This document shows, piece after piece, positions 42,234-51,862 of a stretch of DNA of 64,000 bases. How positions within the stretch are numbered: the stretch's first letter is position 1; each line of letters opens with the position of its first letter. A program made the translations under genes and the position numbers. The notes beneath the pieces were generated by a model. That model was given only the letters and a program-made list of their open reading frames with translations. It was not told the origin of the DNA and made no database searches. Source of the stretch: Seminavis robusta (taxonomy: Eukaryota; Bacillariophyta; Bacillariophyceae; Naviculales; Naviculaceae); the NCBI GenBank assembly GCA_903772945.1, contig CAICTM010000300.1:1-64000 (forward strand), written 5' to 3'.

Positions 42234-44759
42234 TTAAATGGCAAGGGCGTACTTCTTGATCTCAGCCAAGATGAGGCTCGTGCTGACGAGATCCTTGCAG
42301 AACGCTGGCGGCTTGTTCTGCCAAACCTTGCGGATAATGTCTTGGAAGCGAGTGTAGTACAACAGCAGCTGCGTCAAGACTTGCTTCAGAATCTCCATGC
42401 CATTGCGAAAGTTCGAAAAGTACGAGAGAACATTGCGGTTGATCAGTTCAATGTTGGCCTTCCAATTGGAAGAGAATTCACGAACCAACGACTGCACAAC
42501 GGAAGGGTTCACGTTGTAGGACGAGCCCGTGGGGGCGGAGTTGATGTGGCCCTCTGTTTGCTGGACGAAAGCAATCATCTTGGAAAAGCCAACCAACAGT
42601 TCTTCCTCTACAAACAGCTCTCGTTGCGCCATCAGCTTTTCCACCAAGCGGTTAAACTCTTTCCCAACGACCCTTCTTTCCTGGAAGATGCAGACCACGT
42701 GGTCGAGATTGTTGATTTCAAAAACAATCCTCCTCTTCTGAGAAGTATGTTCGTCGGCAAGGCGATCCAAGAGTAGGAGATACTCATCCAGCATCTCGGA
42801 GACATCTTGCAGCAGCATGTCGCCAGCGCTCCTGCCACCGCCACCTCCCCCACTGTTGTCAAGGTTGGCCGGGCGCGACCGGCCCTTGGAAGGCGTTGCT
42901 GCCGGTTTCCTATCGTCATGTTGTTGGTGCTTGCCGCCATCACTCTTACCCGATGACTTGCCGCCCTTGTGGTGATGATGATGATGATGTCGGTGCTGGC
43001 CCTTTGGCCGACTTGCGGCAGCTGTCGACCCCGTGTTGTTGCCATCTTTGAGAATTAATAGAACCGAACAGGCAAACTCGGCAAAGCGACGCGACACATA
43101 ATGCGCATGTAAGTCGACCCCACCGAGCTTGAGAGCATTGGCTCCTTTGATACTACGCCGATGGGAATCCATGATCATTTTGAGTCGAGGCCAAAGGAGC
43201 TGATTCACCTTTTCATAGAATCCATCCAAGGAGTGAATCGTCCGCTGTTTTGCCACGCGACGATACTGGTGCACCACTTTGATCATGAGCAACAAAGCTA
43301 GCGCATCGTGACAACCAAATAGATAATTCTCGAGTTGTTCCTGTAGATCTGAGAGGGTTCCGGAGAAGAGAGGACCGAAGGCGTCACGCTTGAATAGCTG
43401 TCGACAAAAGACATGTTCGTTGGTGACGGCTTCCAGCAAATGCCCCATAATGGATCGGAAGAGTCGTTCATACGGATAGAGTTTCTTTTCCATGAGAGCG
43501 ACATGGGCTAGAATTGGCTGTGGCAATGCCTGCGTGTGTTGGTGGGGATGCCGCCCGTATTTGCGTTCATAGTCAGGAGCATCAGATGGGAAGAGGACCT
43601 CTTGTGCACGGGTCCCCAACGCGAATACGTCCACTCTCTTTTTCGCTTTGGTTGTCAAAGAATCACGCAATGCAGCATCATCAATGGCGATAACGTCTTG
43701 TCTCGTGGCAGCACTCCTCGTGGCATCGAGTTGTAGCAATTGCGTCTGGTAAGTCCGAAATAGGGTATAGAGTGTCTTGCTCATACTCTCAATGTAAACA
43801 TTGAATATTTCTTGCGCGATCTGTGGATTGGCTTCAGTGAGGAAATCCTGCAAGTAGGCATACTGTAGCAATCCATGAACTTGAATCATACGGACATTGG
43901 TTTGTGGTCTCCTCAGCAACGCCATTTGCGTGAGAAAATAATCTCGAACTCGAGTGACCGCCACACATCGCAATTTGTACACGTGGATCTGCATTTCTTT
44001 TCCCGCAGTGGTTTGTGAGGGAGGTTTATTGGCACTCCACGGCTGTGGCTTGGTGTCGTGTACATTTTGGTAAATGGTGTTCATCTCTCGCACGGCTTCG
44101 ACAAAGACTCGGTTGATGGGCCCCGAGGTGATGGCCTGGGCCAAGTTGGGAGCAATGACGATATGCGACAAGAATTGTCCCAATCCATCTTCGGCTAGTT
44201 TACGATTACCGTACTGGACGGCCAAGACTCTGGACTTGTCTTGAATGGACCTAATTTCACCCGAAAGACCACCTAAATCGGCCTGGAAACCCAATAACAT
44301 TTCCTGCAAGGCCGACAAGACGGCGTCACAGTCGGCCAATTCAGTTCGCAGAGTGGTAATTTCGTTTTCCTTGCGTCGGTAGACTTGAATGCATTGTGAC
44401 TCTAACTCGTGCAATTCCTGCTCTACGGTCGACGAATAGGAGGCCAAGTCCAAAGATCCATCCGCCAAGGCAGCTTGCAAGGAAGGATTGGCCAGAAACA
44501 GCGCCAAGTCACGCGAGAGCTGCTCTTCATTGGTCTCCTCGGTCTCTTCTTCGCCTCCTGGGCCCGTCGATTTTTCGGATCCATTGCCCATAGGCGTCAT
44601 CACCCCCGCGACAGAGGCAGCCGAGGGTGACGTTAGTGGTGGAATGGCCAAGGCCGATGCGGCCGACAGAGGGATCTCCATGGCCATGGTGTTGCCTGAC
44701 TTCTTTTCAGTTGCACACCAATTGCTTTGACAGTTGGGAGCTTTGCTTCGTGAACCCAA
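42234..44759 (-). CDS. VPS52: GARP/EARP tethering complex subunit VPS52
   Basis: One frame of up to 841 residues. The start may be at Met 25 or Met 27 (about 44687 or 44681). The N-terminal coiled coil (EEQLSRDLALFLANPSLQAAL, LHELESQCIQVYRRKENEI) and the conserved middle (RVRDYFLTQMALLRRPQTNVRMIQ, LLQYAYLQDFL, YERLFRSIMGHLLEAVTNEHVFC) are those of Vps52/Sac2. A His-rich, Lys/Gly-rich insertion (QHRHHHHHHH onward, about 590-670) is unusual for the family. The C-terminus (LVREFSSNWKANIELINRNVL) completes it. The complex tethers endosome-derived vesicles at the trans-Golgi. A diverged partial copy lies just downstream. Confidence 0.88.
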   Translation of the reverse strand: MGSRSKAPNCQSNWCATEKKSGNTMAMEIPLSAASALAIPPLTSPSAASVAGVMTPMGNGSEKSTGPGGEEETEETNEEQLSRDLALFLANPSLQAALADGSLDLASYSSTVEQELHELESQCIQVYRRKENEITTLRTELADCDAVLSALQEMLLGFQADLGGLSGEIRSIQDKSRVLAVQYGNRKLAEDGLGQFLSHIVIAPNLAQAITSGPINRVFVEAVREMNTIYQNVHDTKPQPWSANKPPSQTTAGKEMQIHVYKLRCVAVTRVRDYFLTQMALLRRPQTNVRMIQVHGLLQYAYLQDFLTEANPQIAQEIFNVYIESMSKTLYTLFRTYQTQLLQLDATRSAATRQDVIAIDDAALRDSLTTKAKKRVDVFALGTRAQEVLFPSDAPDYERKYGRHPHQHTQALPQPILAHVALMEKKLYPYERLFRSIMGHLLEAVTNEHVFCRQLFKRDAFGPLFSGTLSDLQEQLENYLFGCHDALALLLMIKVVHQYRRVAKQRTIHSLDGFYEKVNQLLWPRLKMIMDSHRRSIKGANALKLGGVDLHAHYVSRRFAEFACSVLLILKDGNNTGSTAAASRPKGQHRHHHHHHHKGGKSSGKSDGGKHQQHDDRKPAATPSKGRSRPANLDNSGGGGGGRSAGDMLLQDVSEMLDEYLLLLDRLADEHTSQKRRIVFEINNLDHVVCIFQERRVVGKEFNRLVEKLMAQRELFVEEELLVGFSKMIAFVQQTEGHINSAPTGSSYNVNPSVVQSLVREFSSNWKANIELINRNVLSYFSNFRNGMEILKQVLTQLLLYYTRFQDIIRKVWQNKPPAFCKDLVSTSLILAEIKKYALAI

Positions 44760-45218
44760 TCCCTTGTGTGCTACCGGTATGACTCGTGACTCAGGCCTGC
44801 CTCCAAAGCAACTTCTTTTCGCTGTGGCGGGTTCTCACTTGTTTAGAAAAGGTTTGGTGGTACCGGCACCGGTTGGGAAGTGGTGACTATTGAATGCGAT
44901 GGTGGGGCACTCGACGGTGTTGGTGGCGTATTAGAATAAAAGATTGCTAGAATTATTGCATCGTCGAAACAAGTCTAATTCTTGGAGAATCAGCTTGTTG
45001 AACGGTTGATCGGTTTGACAAACCTATTGCGAGTTGATTGTATATCTAGTCAAGAGCTTTATTAAAAAATTCATCAGTATACGGAATTGTTTTTTGCTGA
45101 AACCATACGTGTCAAGGCCTGCCAACTTGATGGATATGCCGTTCGCCAATTTTTCCACAATCATCCAAAAAGTGAATTCCGAATGCAGCAATTTTTGTTT
45201 TTGTGTCAGTCAGTCAAA
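44760..45218. other. Intergenic
   Basis: This lies between the VPS52 5' end and the GDI 3' end. It has a GGTACCGGCACCGG-type palindromic cluster near 44860. No other feature was seen. Confidence 0.45.
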
Positions 45219-46824
45219 CTAATAATCTCCTTCGACAGAGTCGGCGTTTATGTTCATGTCCAGGTCTTCGCCAGTGATTCGCTTGTGCAGAGACAAAAGG
45301 TCCTCGCAATCTCCTTCAAAGTGCGATGTTCCATCAAACGACTTGGAGATGAAGCACTTGTCGGCACTACCGTCACCAGTTGGTTCGTACGTGGTGGTGA
45401 CCGAGGTAAATCGCTTGAGAATGGGTCCTAGCATCTGCAAGCCAGGAGCGACATCTTCATCGGGTTCACTCTTTTCTGCCAGGGTGGAAACAATGGCAAT
45501 GTACACTCCATTGGCAGAAACCTGAAGAGAATGTCCTAGAGCACAGACAAAGACGTCATTGACACGTCCGACCTGAGGGCCGGGGATGACAACTTGGACC
45601 GACTCGGCATTGTTCGTGTTGGGGACAGGGTGATCCAAGATACAAATGCAACGAACGACGGATCCAGTGGGGCGGATCTTGTCCGAAGAAAAGTAGGAAG
45701 GATCTCCAATGACCATGGCGGCTTTTGCCATCATGTTTCCAGCCTTGACACCGTAAGCTTCGCCCTTGTCATTGAACAGAATTTCATCGACATCCTGGTT
45801 GAGCATGAAGGTTCCTCCGTGAATGGCACAAATACGAGAAAACCCTTCTGGGAGTCCTCCCAGACCGTAGAGAGGGTAAATGTAAGGGGAAGTACCGTAG
45901 CGCGACAAGGAGTAAATGTAGACCTGCAATTCCTTGATGGTGGGGAGAGCCGGCAAGTCCATGTGTTTTTCGTCTAGTTGAAGACACATGGCATGGGAAA
46001 TAAACTGATGGGTGTCGGGTTGGAGTCCAAAATGCTCGTACAATTGTCTCATTGTCATGGTCTTCAAATCCCGCTCCTCGTAGGTTTTGGGATCGTCCTC
46101 CTTGTATTGATCCACGTAAAGCAAGAATTTGCGGAAGCGTCGCTTTTCAAAAAGTCCCATAAGAGGAGATCTGAGAGCCTCCTCGGGGGTAGCCGGGACC
46201 TTGAGGATTTTTCCTCCCTTGTAGACATAAGATCCAGCGATGGATTTAAAGTCCAAGTAGCGGGTGACTTTGGTGTGCAAAAGCATTTTGGTAAGGTTTC
46301 CACATGCCATGATGAATTTGGGGATGAGATCGACATTGTAGTCACGGTTGGCTCCCAAATTGGAGGGTGCTTCTCCGGCTTGGAACTTTTCAAAAAGATT
46401 GGACAAGTTCAACGAGGCTCCGTCTCCTCCGTAGTATCCATTTCTATCCATCTGCAAAACGCGCTTTCCCTTGACACTGAGAAGACCGGAAATGACGCAT
46501 TCCTTCAATCCAGTGCCCATCACAATGGCATCGTACTCTCCATCGGCCAACGGTTCCATGCCCTCAGGCAACCAATCAAAGGTGGGCTGATAAACGCATT
46601 ATTTTAATGCGAATCCAGTTCCATTTCAGTTTCCAGTTCCATCCAAGACGCAGATAACAGGATGAGGTGAGAGGAGCCAATCGGAATGCCTCGTCAATCC
46701 ACGTAGGGTAGATACCCCAGTCTACTGCGCGCGAAAAACACACGAAGCGGATACCCCACAGTACATTTCCTTGTCTTTGCTGCTAATCGCCACTCACCTT
46801 CTTTGGCTCTCCTTCTTCTGACAT
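45219..46824 (-). CDS. GDI: Rab GDP-dissociation inhibitor
   Basis: Exon 1 is 46824-46798 (27 nt, MSEEGEPKK), then a 211-bp GT-AG intron, then exon 2 at 46586-45219, giving 464 residues. After a short diatom-type leader (PTFDWLPEGMEPLADG) the sequence is canonical GDI: YDAIVMGTGLKECVISGLLS, VLQMDRNGYYGGDGASL, GRDYNVD-type NRDYNVDLIPKF, MTMRQLYEHFGL, YPLYGLGGLPEGFSR and HGGTFMLN. GDI extracts prenylated Rab GTPases from membranes in the GDP state. It lacks the insertion typical of Rab escort protein. It is divergent from the fibrillin-like gene, 288 bp away. Confidence 0.93.
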
Positions 46825-47112
46825 GGTGATGAATCAATTGATGTGAACTAGCTAAGAGATAATAATATGTGATATGCCGAACTCGACAGTTTGCTTTGGT
46901 TCGTTGGATACAACAGCGTGGAAGAAGACTATCGAAACAATGCCAATGGAGGTGGCCGTTGGTGCCGTGTCAACAAGCCGAGACATCCGAGTGACCGCGC
47001 GATCCTGGCCATATCTTTTTGGGGGGATCTTTTGACCGGAAATTTCGCTTGGGACTCATTTTTCGTTTTGGTTGGAGTTGATTTGTTGCAACGGCTGGGC
47101 AACAAAACAAAG

Positions 47113-48234
47113 ATGAAGCTCTTCAAGTCCTTTAGTAGAACTACTATCACTACTAGAAGTAGTCTTCTACCTTGGCCTTTTGGTATTATCTTACTGGCAA
47201 CCTTGCAGATTGGTTCCACTTTGGCGTTCTCCAGAAGATACCCTTCCATTCCCGCGCATCTTGACCAATGCCAAACACTATTATCCACCAGAGTTCATCC
47301 ATTTCCCACGCATCCCAAATGCAGACCACCACTACTTTCCACTGCTTCCGATGCACTCTTGGAGGCCATCCAATCTGATCCTCAAGATGAAGCTCAAATA
47401 GCATCTTGTATAGAAGACCTGGAAGCAGCCAATCCACTGCCCCCAATAGAAGAAGATGCCAAAAAGGAGGATTTCGATCCCCTCCTGGGACTCTACGAGG
47501 TTTCTTTTGTCAAAACCAAGCGACCCAAGGATAACCCTGTGGGTGGAAAATGGACTCGAAAAACTGGAATTGCTCAAAAGCTACTACGGACGAGACGATC
47601 CTTTCAACATTTGGTACCCACCAATTCGACTGGTCTAACCAAGACGTTTTCGGCAGTGGGGGAGGCCATCAATGTCATTTCCTTGGAAGCTTTTGCGGGG
47701 ATTCTACGTATTTCGGTCATTCTGAGAGGTGATGCCATACCACTAACTCTGGCAGAACGATCCAACACAACGCGGGTCGTTCAACCGTTGACACCCCTGG
47801 CGGTCAAGGCCTTGTTTGATTCTCCTCGCATTTTCATTGGCAGAACAGGACGAATTGCACTCAGCGTTGGACCCAAAACTAGTGTCCTACTGGATTGCTT
47901 GTTTTGTGATGACAACATTAGACTGGGAATGGGAGGAACGTCGGGAAGCCGATTTGTCTTCAAGAGATGCTCGTCAGATGATGAAGAAGCCAATGAGTTT
48001 CAGGCGTTGCTGCAGAAACCTTTGCCAAAAAGGTACAAGTCGTTTCTCAGTTTAGGAGGAATTGCTGCACTGGGCGTATTGGGAGTGGCTCGTGGATTCT
48101 TGAGAATCCTCAGTGGGACTGTAGCTGCCATTGCACTCAGCATGGCGGCGCTGATTGCCTTTTCGGGCGGTGGCATTGAGCAAGGCGACATGGGAGTTAC
48201 CATGGCCAAAGAAGAAAAAGCCAAGGCTAACTGA
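47113..48234 (+). CDS. Plastid lipid-associated protein/fibrillin-family protein with two C-terminal membrane helices
   Basis: The start at 47113 was chosen because it places the hydrophobic signal (SSLLPWPFGIILLATLQIGS) and the LAF|SRRYP plastid cleavage motif at the N-terminus; the frame is open 74 codons further upstream. The 373-residue protein carries a PAP/fibrillin-like beta-barrel (DPLLGLYEVSFVK, GKWTRKTGIAQKLL, VISLEAFAGILRISVILRGD, and a C-terminal DDNIRLGMGGTSGSRFVFKR, equivalent to the family's lRigRG..G..fVl). Two hydrophobic helices follow (about 300-350), which most fibrillins lack. A role in thylakoid or plastoglobule lipids is likely but unproven. Confidence 0.75.
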   Translation: MKLFKSFSRTTITTRSSLLPWPFGIILLATLQIGSTLAFSRRYPSIPAHLDQCQTLLSTRVHPFPTHPKCRPPLLSTASDALLEAIQSDPQDEAQIASCIEDLEAANPLPPIEEDAKKEDFDPLLGLYEVSFVKTKRPKDNPVGGKWTRKTGIAQKLLRTRRSFQHLVPTNSTGLTKTFSAVGEAINVISLEAFAGILRISVILRGDAIPLTLAERSNTTRVVQPLTPLAVKALFDSPRIFIGRTGRIALSVGPKTSVLLDCLFCDDNIRLGMGGTSGSRFVFKRCSSDDEEANEFQALLQKPLPKRYKSFLSLGGIAALGVLGVARGFLRILSGTVAAIALSMAALIAFSGGGIEQGDMGVTMAKEEKAKAN

Positions 48235-49163
48235 CTGAACCAAAAAAATTCAATGGTTTCGTTGGAGGAGAGAATATGGACTTGCTAAACGACAAAGCGC
48301 CTACTCAGAAATTCAGGTATTAGGCACTTCCGAAAGACCTTTAGGGTGATTGGGAGCTCTGTTCTCTCCTAAAAGCCATGACCCAGGGATATCCCAGTGC
48401 TTCTCGTCCAAACTAGTTTGGAATTGGGTCTCTGATGCAAGAAAGCTGAGCGAAGAGGCAATAGACCATACATCTAGCAATCAACACCGTAAGCACTGCC
48501 GGACGTAACCAACCAGCTTGATACATACATATACGTATTCTGCTTTCAGTCTTGTTCTCTAGAGTGCGCTGAATATTTCTTTTCGTGTAACTGGTTGCGA
48601 CGTTCGGACGTAGTACTGGAAAAGGAGCCGAGAGCGAGATGGGGAAAGATCAGCTGCACGGCTTGTGGCTCATGGCAAAACTGACTGTCACTGGCACGGA
48701 GCAAGCAATCCATCATTGGTCGCAGGACTCATAGCTAGGGGAAGATCCATTCAAGTTAAAATAATCTGTCCAGCCTACTTGCTGGCTGAGGGCCTTTCAA
48801 TACTCAATCATGCAGGATTGCCTGATCCCTTGCCGGGCTCTTTTTATAACTTGCACCTGGCGGACCAGGACGAGTAAGGGAGAGTTGAACTTTCTGTGCT
48901 CAGTACAAGACGAAACAACCTCAAAACTATTGCATACTACTTTTCTCCGTTTGGGGGTTTAGATCGCGGGAACCGGACAGGTCTCAACAGCATAGACTAT
49001 GGGAACGACGGGATAAAGAAGCAAATCCAAGAACCGGTAGAATCGAAAGTCACCATTTTTAAAAAGCAATTCTTTGTTTTCAATTTGAACGTGTCTTGGG
49101 GGGTGTCCATCTATCTGTGTCGGCGGAACAGCAGTAGCTTTCCTGCTTATTCGTGTCCTGCCT
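48235..49163. other. Intergenic, convergent gene ends
   Basis: This 929-bp stretch has no convincing gene, repeat or RNA. Confidence 0.5.
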
Positions 49164-50261
49164 TTAATCCTTTTCCAATCCGCTGAATAGTTCTTTCCAA
49201 TTACCTCCTCGGCACTCTCGACCACTGACAAAGATGTCTTCTGCAGTTTTTTGTTTGAAAATGTTGCTAATGCCAACACTTGCCAATGGGGCCGCCGTGT
49301 CCGCATTGTAGCATTCAAACGTTGTTCGTCCGGCCAGTTCGGGGTAGTACAAGGCTTCCACACAAATGTTGGCCACATCGGCTCGGGCGATCCTGCCACT
49401 TTTGGTGTCACCTTGGTTCAGCTCAAGAAGTGCCACGGATCCCAAGGACGGCTCTTCGGTCAGTCCACCAGGACGGACAACTGTATAGGACAACCCTGCT
49501 TGTTCAGCAGGTGTTCCTACTGCATAAAGTGCCCGGACAGCATCTTCGCCTTTGATCTTTTCTTCCATAATCTTTCCAAATAGATTGAGGAATTGAAAGG
49601 TGGGGGAACTAGGCTTGGAGACTGCTCCAGAGGAAACAATAACAAGCTGCTTGACTTGTGCATCAATGCATGCCTTGGCTACCGAGACGAGTCCAGCGTT
49701 GTCGACTGATGAAGGGGCTCCGCCTTCTTTCGACGCGGATGCAGCAAAGATGACAGCACTAGCACCCTTGACGGCGGGAGCAATAGTGGAAGGATCAGTG
49801 ACATCACAAGCCAAGGATACAACTCCCTTGACACTGTCTCCATCGCGGTATTCGCCTGTTCGAGTGCAAGCTCTTACTGAGACTGATCGTGCCTGTAACG
49901 CCTTGACGCATTCGTATCCCGTTCGGCCATTGGCGCCAATGACAGTGACAGGGCCAGTGGATGGTTTGTTTGTTGCGGTAGCATCATCGGCGGCCAAAGA
50001 AAATTGTGGTAAAGAAACACTAGTTGCAAGGGCAGCAGCAAAAGTTATCCGGGTTGCAAAATCTCGTCGGGTAGTGCTGTCTTGATTGATCGGATCCTGG
50101 TCACCATTGGCACTTGCAGCCAAGCCAAATCCAGCGCTTCTGCTGATCAGCTCTGAAGGAGACTGCAACGAAACCGAAGAGGCGCCTGGGCTAGAAAACC
50201 CAGAGGCAATTGGCGTTGATACGAATAGTATCAGAACGAGGTTCCGACAGGAAGACATCAT
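49164..50261 (-). CDS. Atypical SDR (NmrA-like) with plastid and Tat thylakoid-lumen targeting signals
   Basis: The start at 50261 places a signal peptide at the N-terminus (MMSSCRNLVLILFVSTPIASGF|SSP, plastid motif at 19-22); an in-frame extension upstream would bury it. The 365 residues then show a second signal: STTRRDFATRITFAAALA (twin arginine at 65-66), ending FSLAAD, as in Tat substrates of the thylakoid lumen. The enzyme domain has the NAD(P) loop VIGANGRTGYE (109-119), SLACDVTD, VIFAASAS, VIVSSGAV, a C-terminal YTVVRPGGLTEEP and ARADVANICVEAL, as in atypical SDRs related to NmrA/HSCARG and plant HCF244/TIC62-type proteins. Substrate unknown. Confidence 0.82.
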   Translation of the reverse strand: MMSSCRNLVLILFVSTPIASGFSSPGASSVSLQSPSELISRSAGFGLAASANGDQDPINQDSTTRRDFATRITFAAALATSVSLPQFSLAADDATATNKPSTGPVTVIGANGRTGYECVKALQARSVSVRACTRTGEYRDGDSVKGVVSLACDVTDPSTIAPAVKGASAVIFAASASKEGGAPSSVDNAGLVSVAKACIDAQVKQLVIVSSGAVSKPSSPTFQFLNLFGKIMEEKIKGEDAVRALYAVGTPAEQAGLSYTVVRPGGLTEEPSLGSVALLELNQGDTKSGRIARADVANICVEALYYPELAGRTTFECYNADTAAPLASVGISNIFKQKTAEDIFVSGRECRGGNWKELFSGLEKD

Positions 50262-50889
50262 GGCGTTTGATGTGCCTTGAGGAGCCTGAAAGACTGCAAA
50301 TTGCAAACCTCGAAGGCTCGGATCTGGATCTCGGATCTTGATGCCGATGACGACACTCAGGAAAATATAAGCCATCAAGAGCTGTAGAGAGGTCCAAAGG
50401 AACCCAACTAAGCCAGGTCCCTTGCCCTCTCCTTTCCTTTGTTGTCTCCTCATCTTTGGCACTCCGTTCTTCGCTTCGTGTGCAGTTTATCGATCAGTTG
50501 CCAAGCGAATCTCACTAGATAGATCTCTAGATAGCATCCGCATACAGTAATGGTAGCTAGCTAGCTGGCCCAGTCCAAGATACAATTTGCCAAGGCTGCC
50601 TTGGTTCGAAGCCCTTTTATCAACTGTAAATATTCCAAGAAGGTTGTCTGTCTTCAGCAATCCACTAGCTAGCCAGTAATTCGACACAGCTATCAAGCAT
50701 TCCATGCCAGCCATGGTAAGTACCCGATAAAGTGGAATCTAATATACTTTTATTACATTGCTTGCTTGCACTCTTTCTTGTAGAGAATGCAATACCAGAA
50801 TCCGAAGGAGGTCCGCGGGAGGATACCCATATGCCTCATAGCTAGCGGTTCTCGGATTCGACCTTGATAGGAGAGAAACATATTCTCTC
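50262..50889. other. Intergenic upstream of the SDR
   Basis: This contains an in-frame open extension of the SDR frame (to 50462) with a membrane-like stretch, which I judge to be 5' untranslated, and CTAGCTAG clusters near 50515-50570. No other gene was seen. Confidence 0.4.
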
Positions 50890-51862
50890 TCACAGGTACT
50901 TTTGGGGGTAGGTCATGCCCACCATGGTACTCGACTGCGTGCTGTTCGACATTGAAGTTGGCGCATCCATGGACGATGTAGCGTCTTGTGGTTTCTCACC
51001 CAAAAGGCGTCCCTTTAGTCTCAAAGCAGTCTCGATAAAGTTTGGAACGATGTTGCAAAAGTCTGCTGCCGAGATTTCGCCGATGCGGTCCGAGTACGAG
51101 AAGTAGATATCGTATTGACCATTGCCATGCTTCTTGAGGGACAAAGTACCTCCGCCTGTTTTGGTATTAAGAAAGGGAAGAACAAGTTTATTAGCGGACG
51201 GGATGTTGATATGTAATGCTTCTTAACATAACAAAGCATAAGTCGGACTTACGAGTTTCGCTGTGAATGCGGTTGAGTTCCAGCATCATATCTTTGGATT
51301 CCTCGCTGAGATAGGGTACCGAGACGATGGTATAGATGTAGCACAGACCAACGTCTTCCGGAACTTCAATAACAATGGTCATGTTTTCGCAGCTGAACAT
51401 GCAGACGCCATTATCATCCAGTTCCAGATGCATGCCTCCCCCAACATCTTGTGATAGCTTTTGCAAGTAGCATTGCATTTTCCCTCGGTACTTGGAGAGG
51501 CTTCGAGAGTAGTGAGACGAGCTGCTGCAATCCATGCTATCAGCCTGCGCAGGGTCGTCCATGCCGTCATCCGAAGGATACTGCTGGGCCAGCTCTTCTG
51601 TTCGCTGCGCTACCCATGCAGATCCCATCATCTCATGGATAGTGTCCCGAAGTGCAAAGTTTGGAACCACCAAATTGGCATTCAAAGGTTGGCGTGATAC
51701 TGGCGAAAGACCGTAGAGAGAGAGCCAATGAAGAAGCGCTTGTCGTTCGAATGTATTACCCTCGGAATCGATCACTGGGTCAACCATCGCTTCAAATGTC
51801 AGCGGACAAATGAAGCTTCGAGGGACGTTGATGCTTCCGCTAGTGTCGTCTTGGGGAATCAT
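50890..51862 (-). CDS. U-box protein with C-terminal CesT/type III chaperone-like domain
   Basis: Exon 1 is 51862-51253 and exon 2 is 51155-50890, with a 97-bp GT-AG intron, giving 291 residues. Residues about 12-80 are a U-box: VPRSFICPLTFEAMVDPVID, NTFERQALLHWL, SPVSRQPL, LVVPNFALRDTI. U-boxes recruit E2 enzymes for ubiquitin transfer. An acidic/Ser linker follows. Residues about 125-270 match the CesT/Tir-chaperone fold of bacterial secretion systems in order: YLQKLSQDVGGGMHLELDDNGVCMFS, MTIVIEVPEDVGLCYIYTIV, LELNRIHSETRGGTLSLKKH, DIYFSYSDRIGEISAADF, PNFIETALRLKGRL. The intron interrupts this domain, so it is a genuine eukaryotic gene. The partner or substrate is unknown. Confidence 0.82.

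Noticed and set aside
45978-46607. 209-codon plus-strand frame
   Set aside because: It is opposite the highly conserved GDI exon and has no independent support.
46891-47112. In-frame upstream extension of the fibrillin-like gene
   Set aside because: It would bury the signal peptide and LAF plastid motif that must be N-terminal.
50262-50462. In-frame upstream extension of the SDR with a hydrophobic stretch
   Set aside because: It would place the ASGF plastid leader internally; the ATG pair at 50261/50258 fits better.
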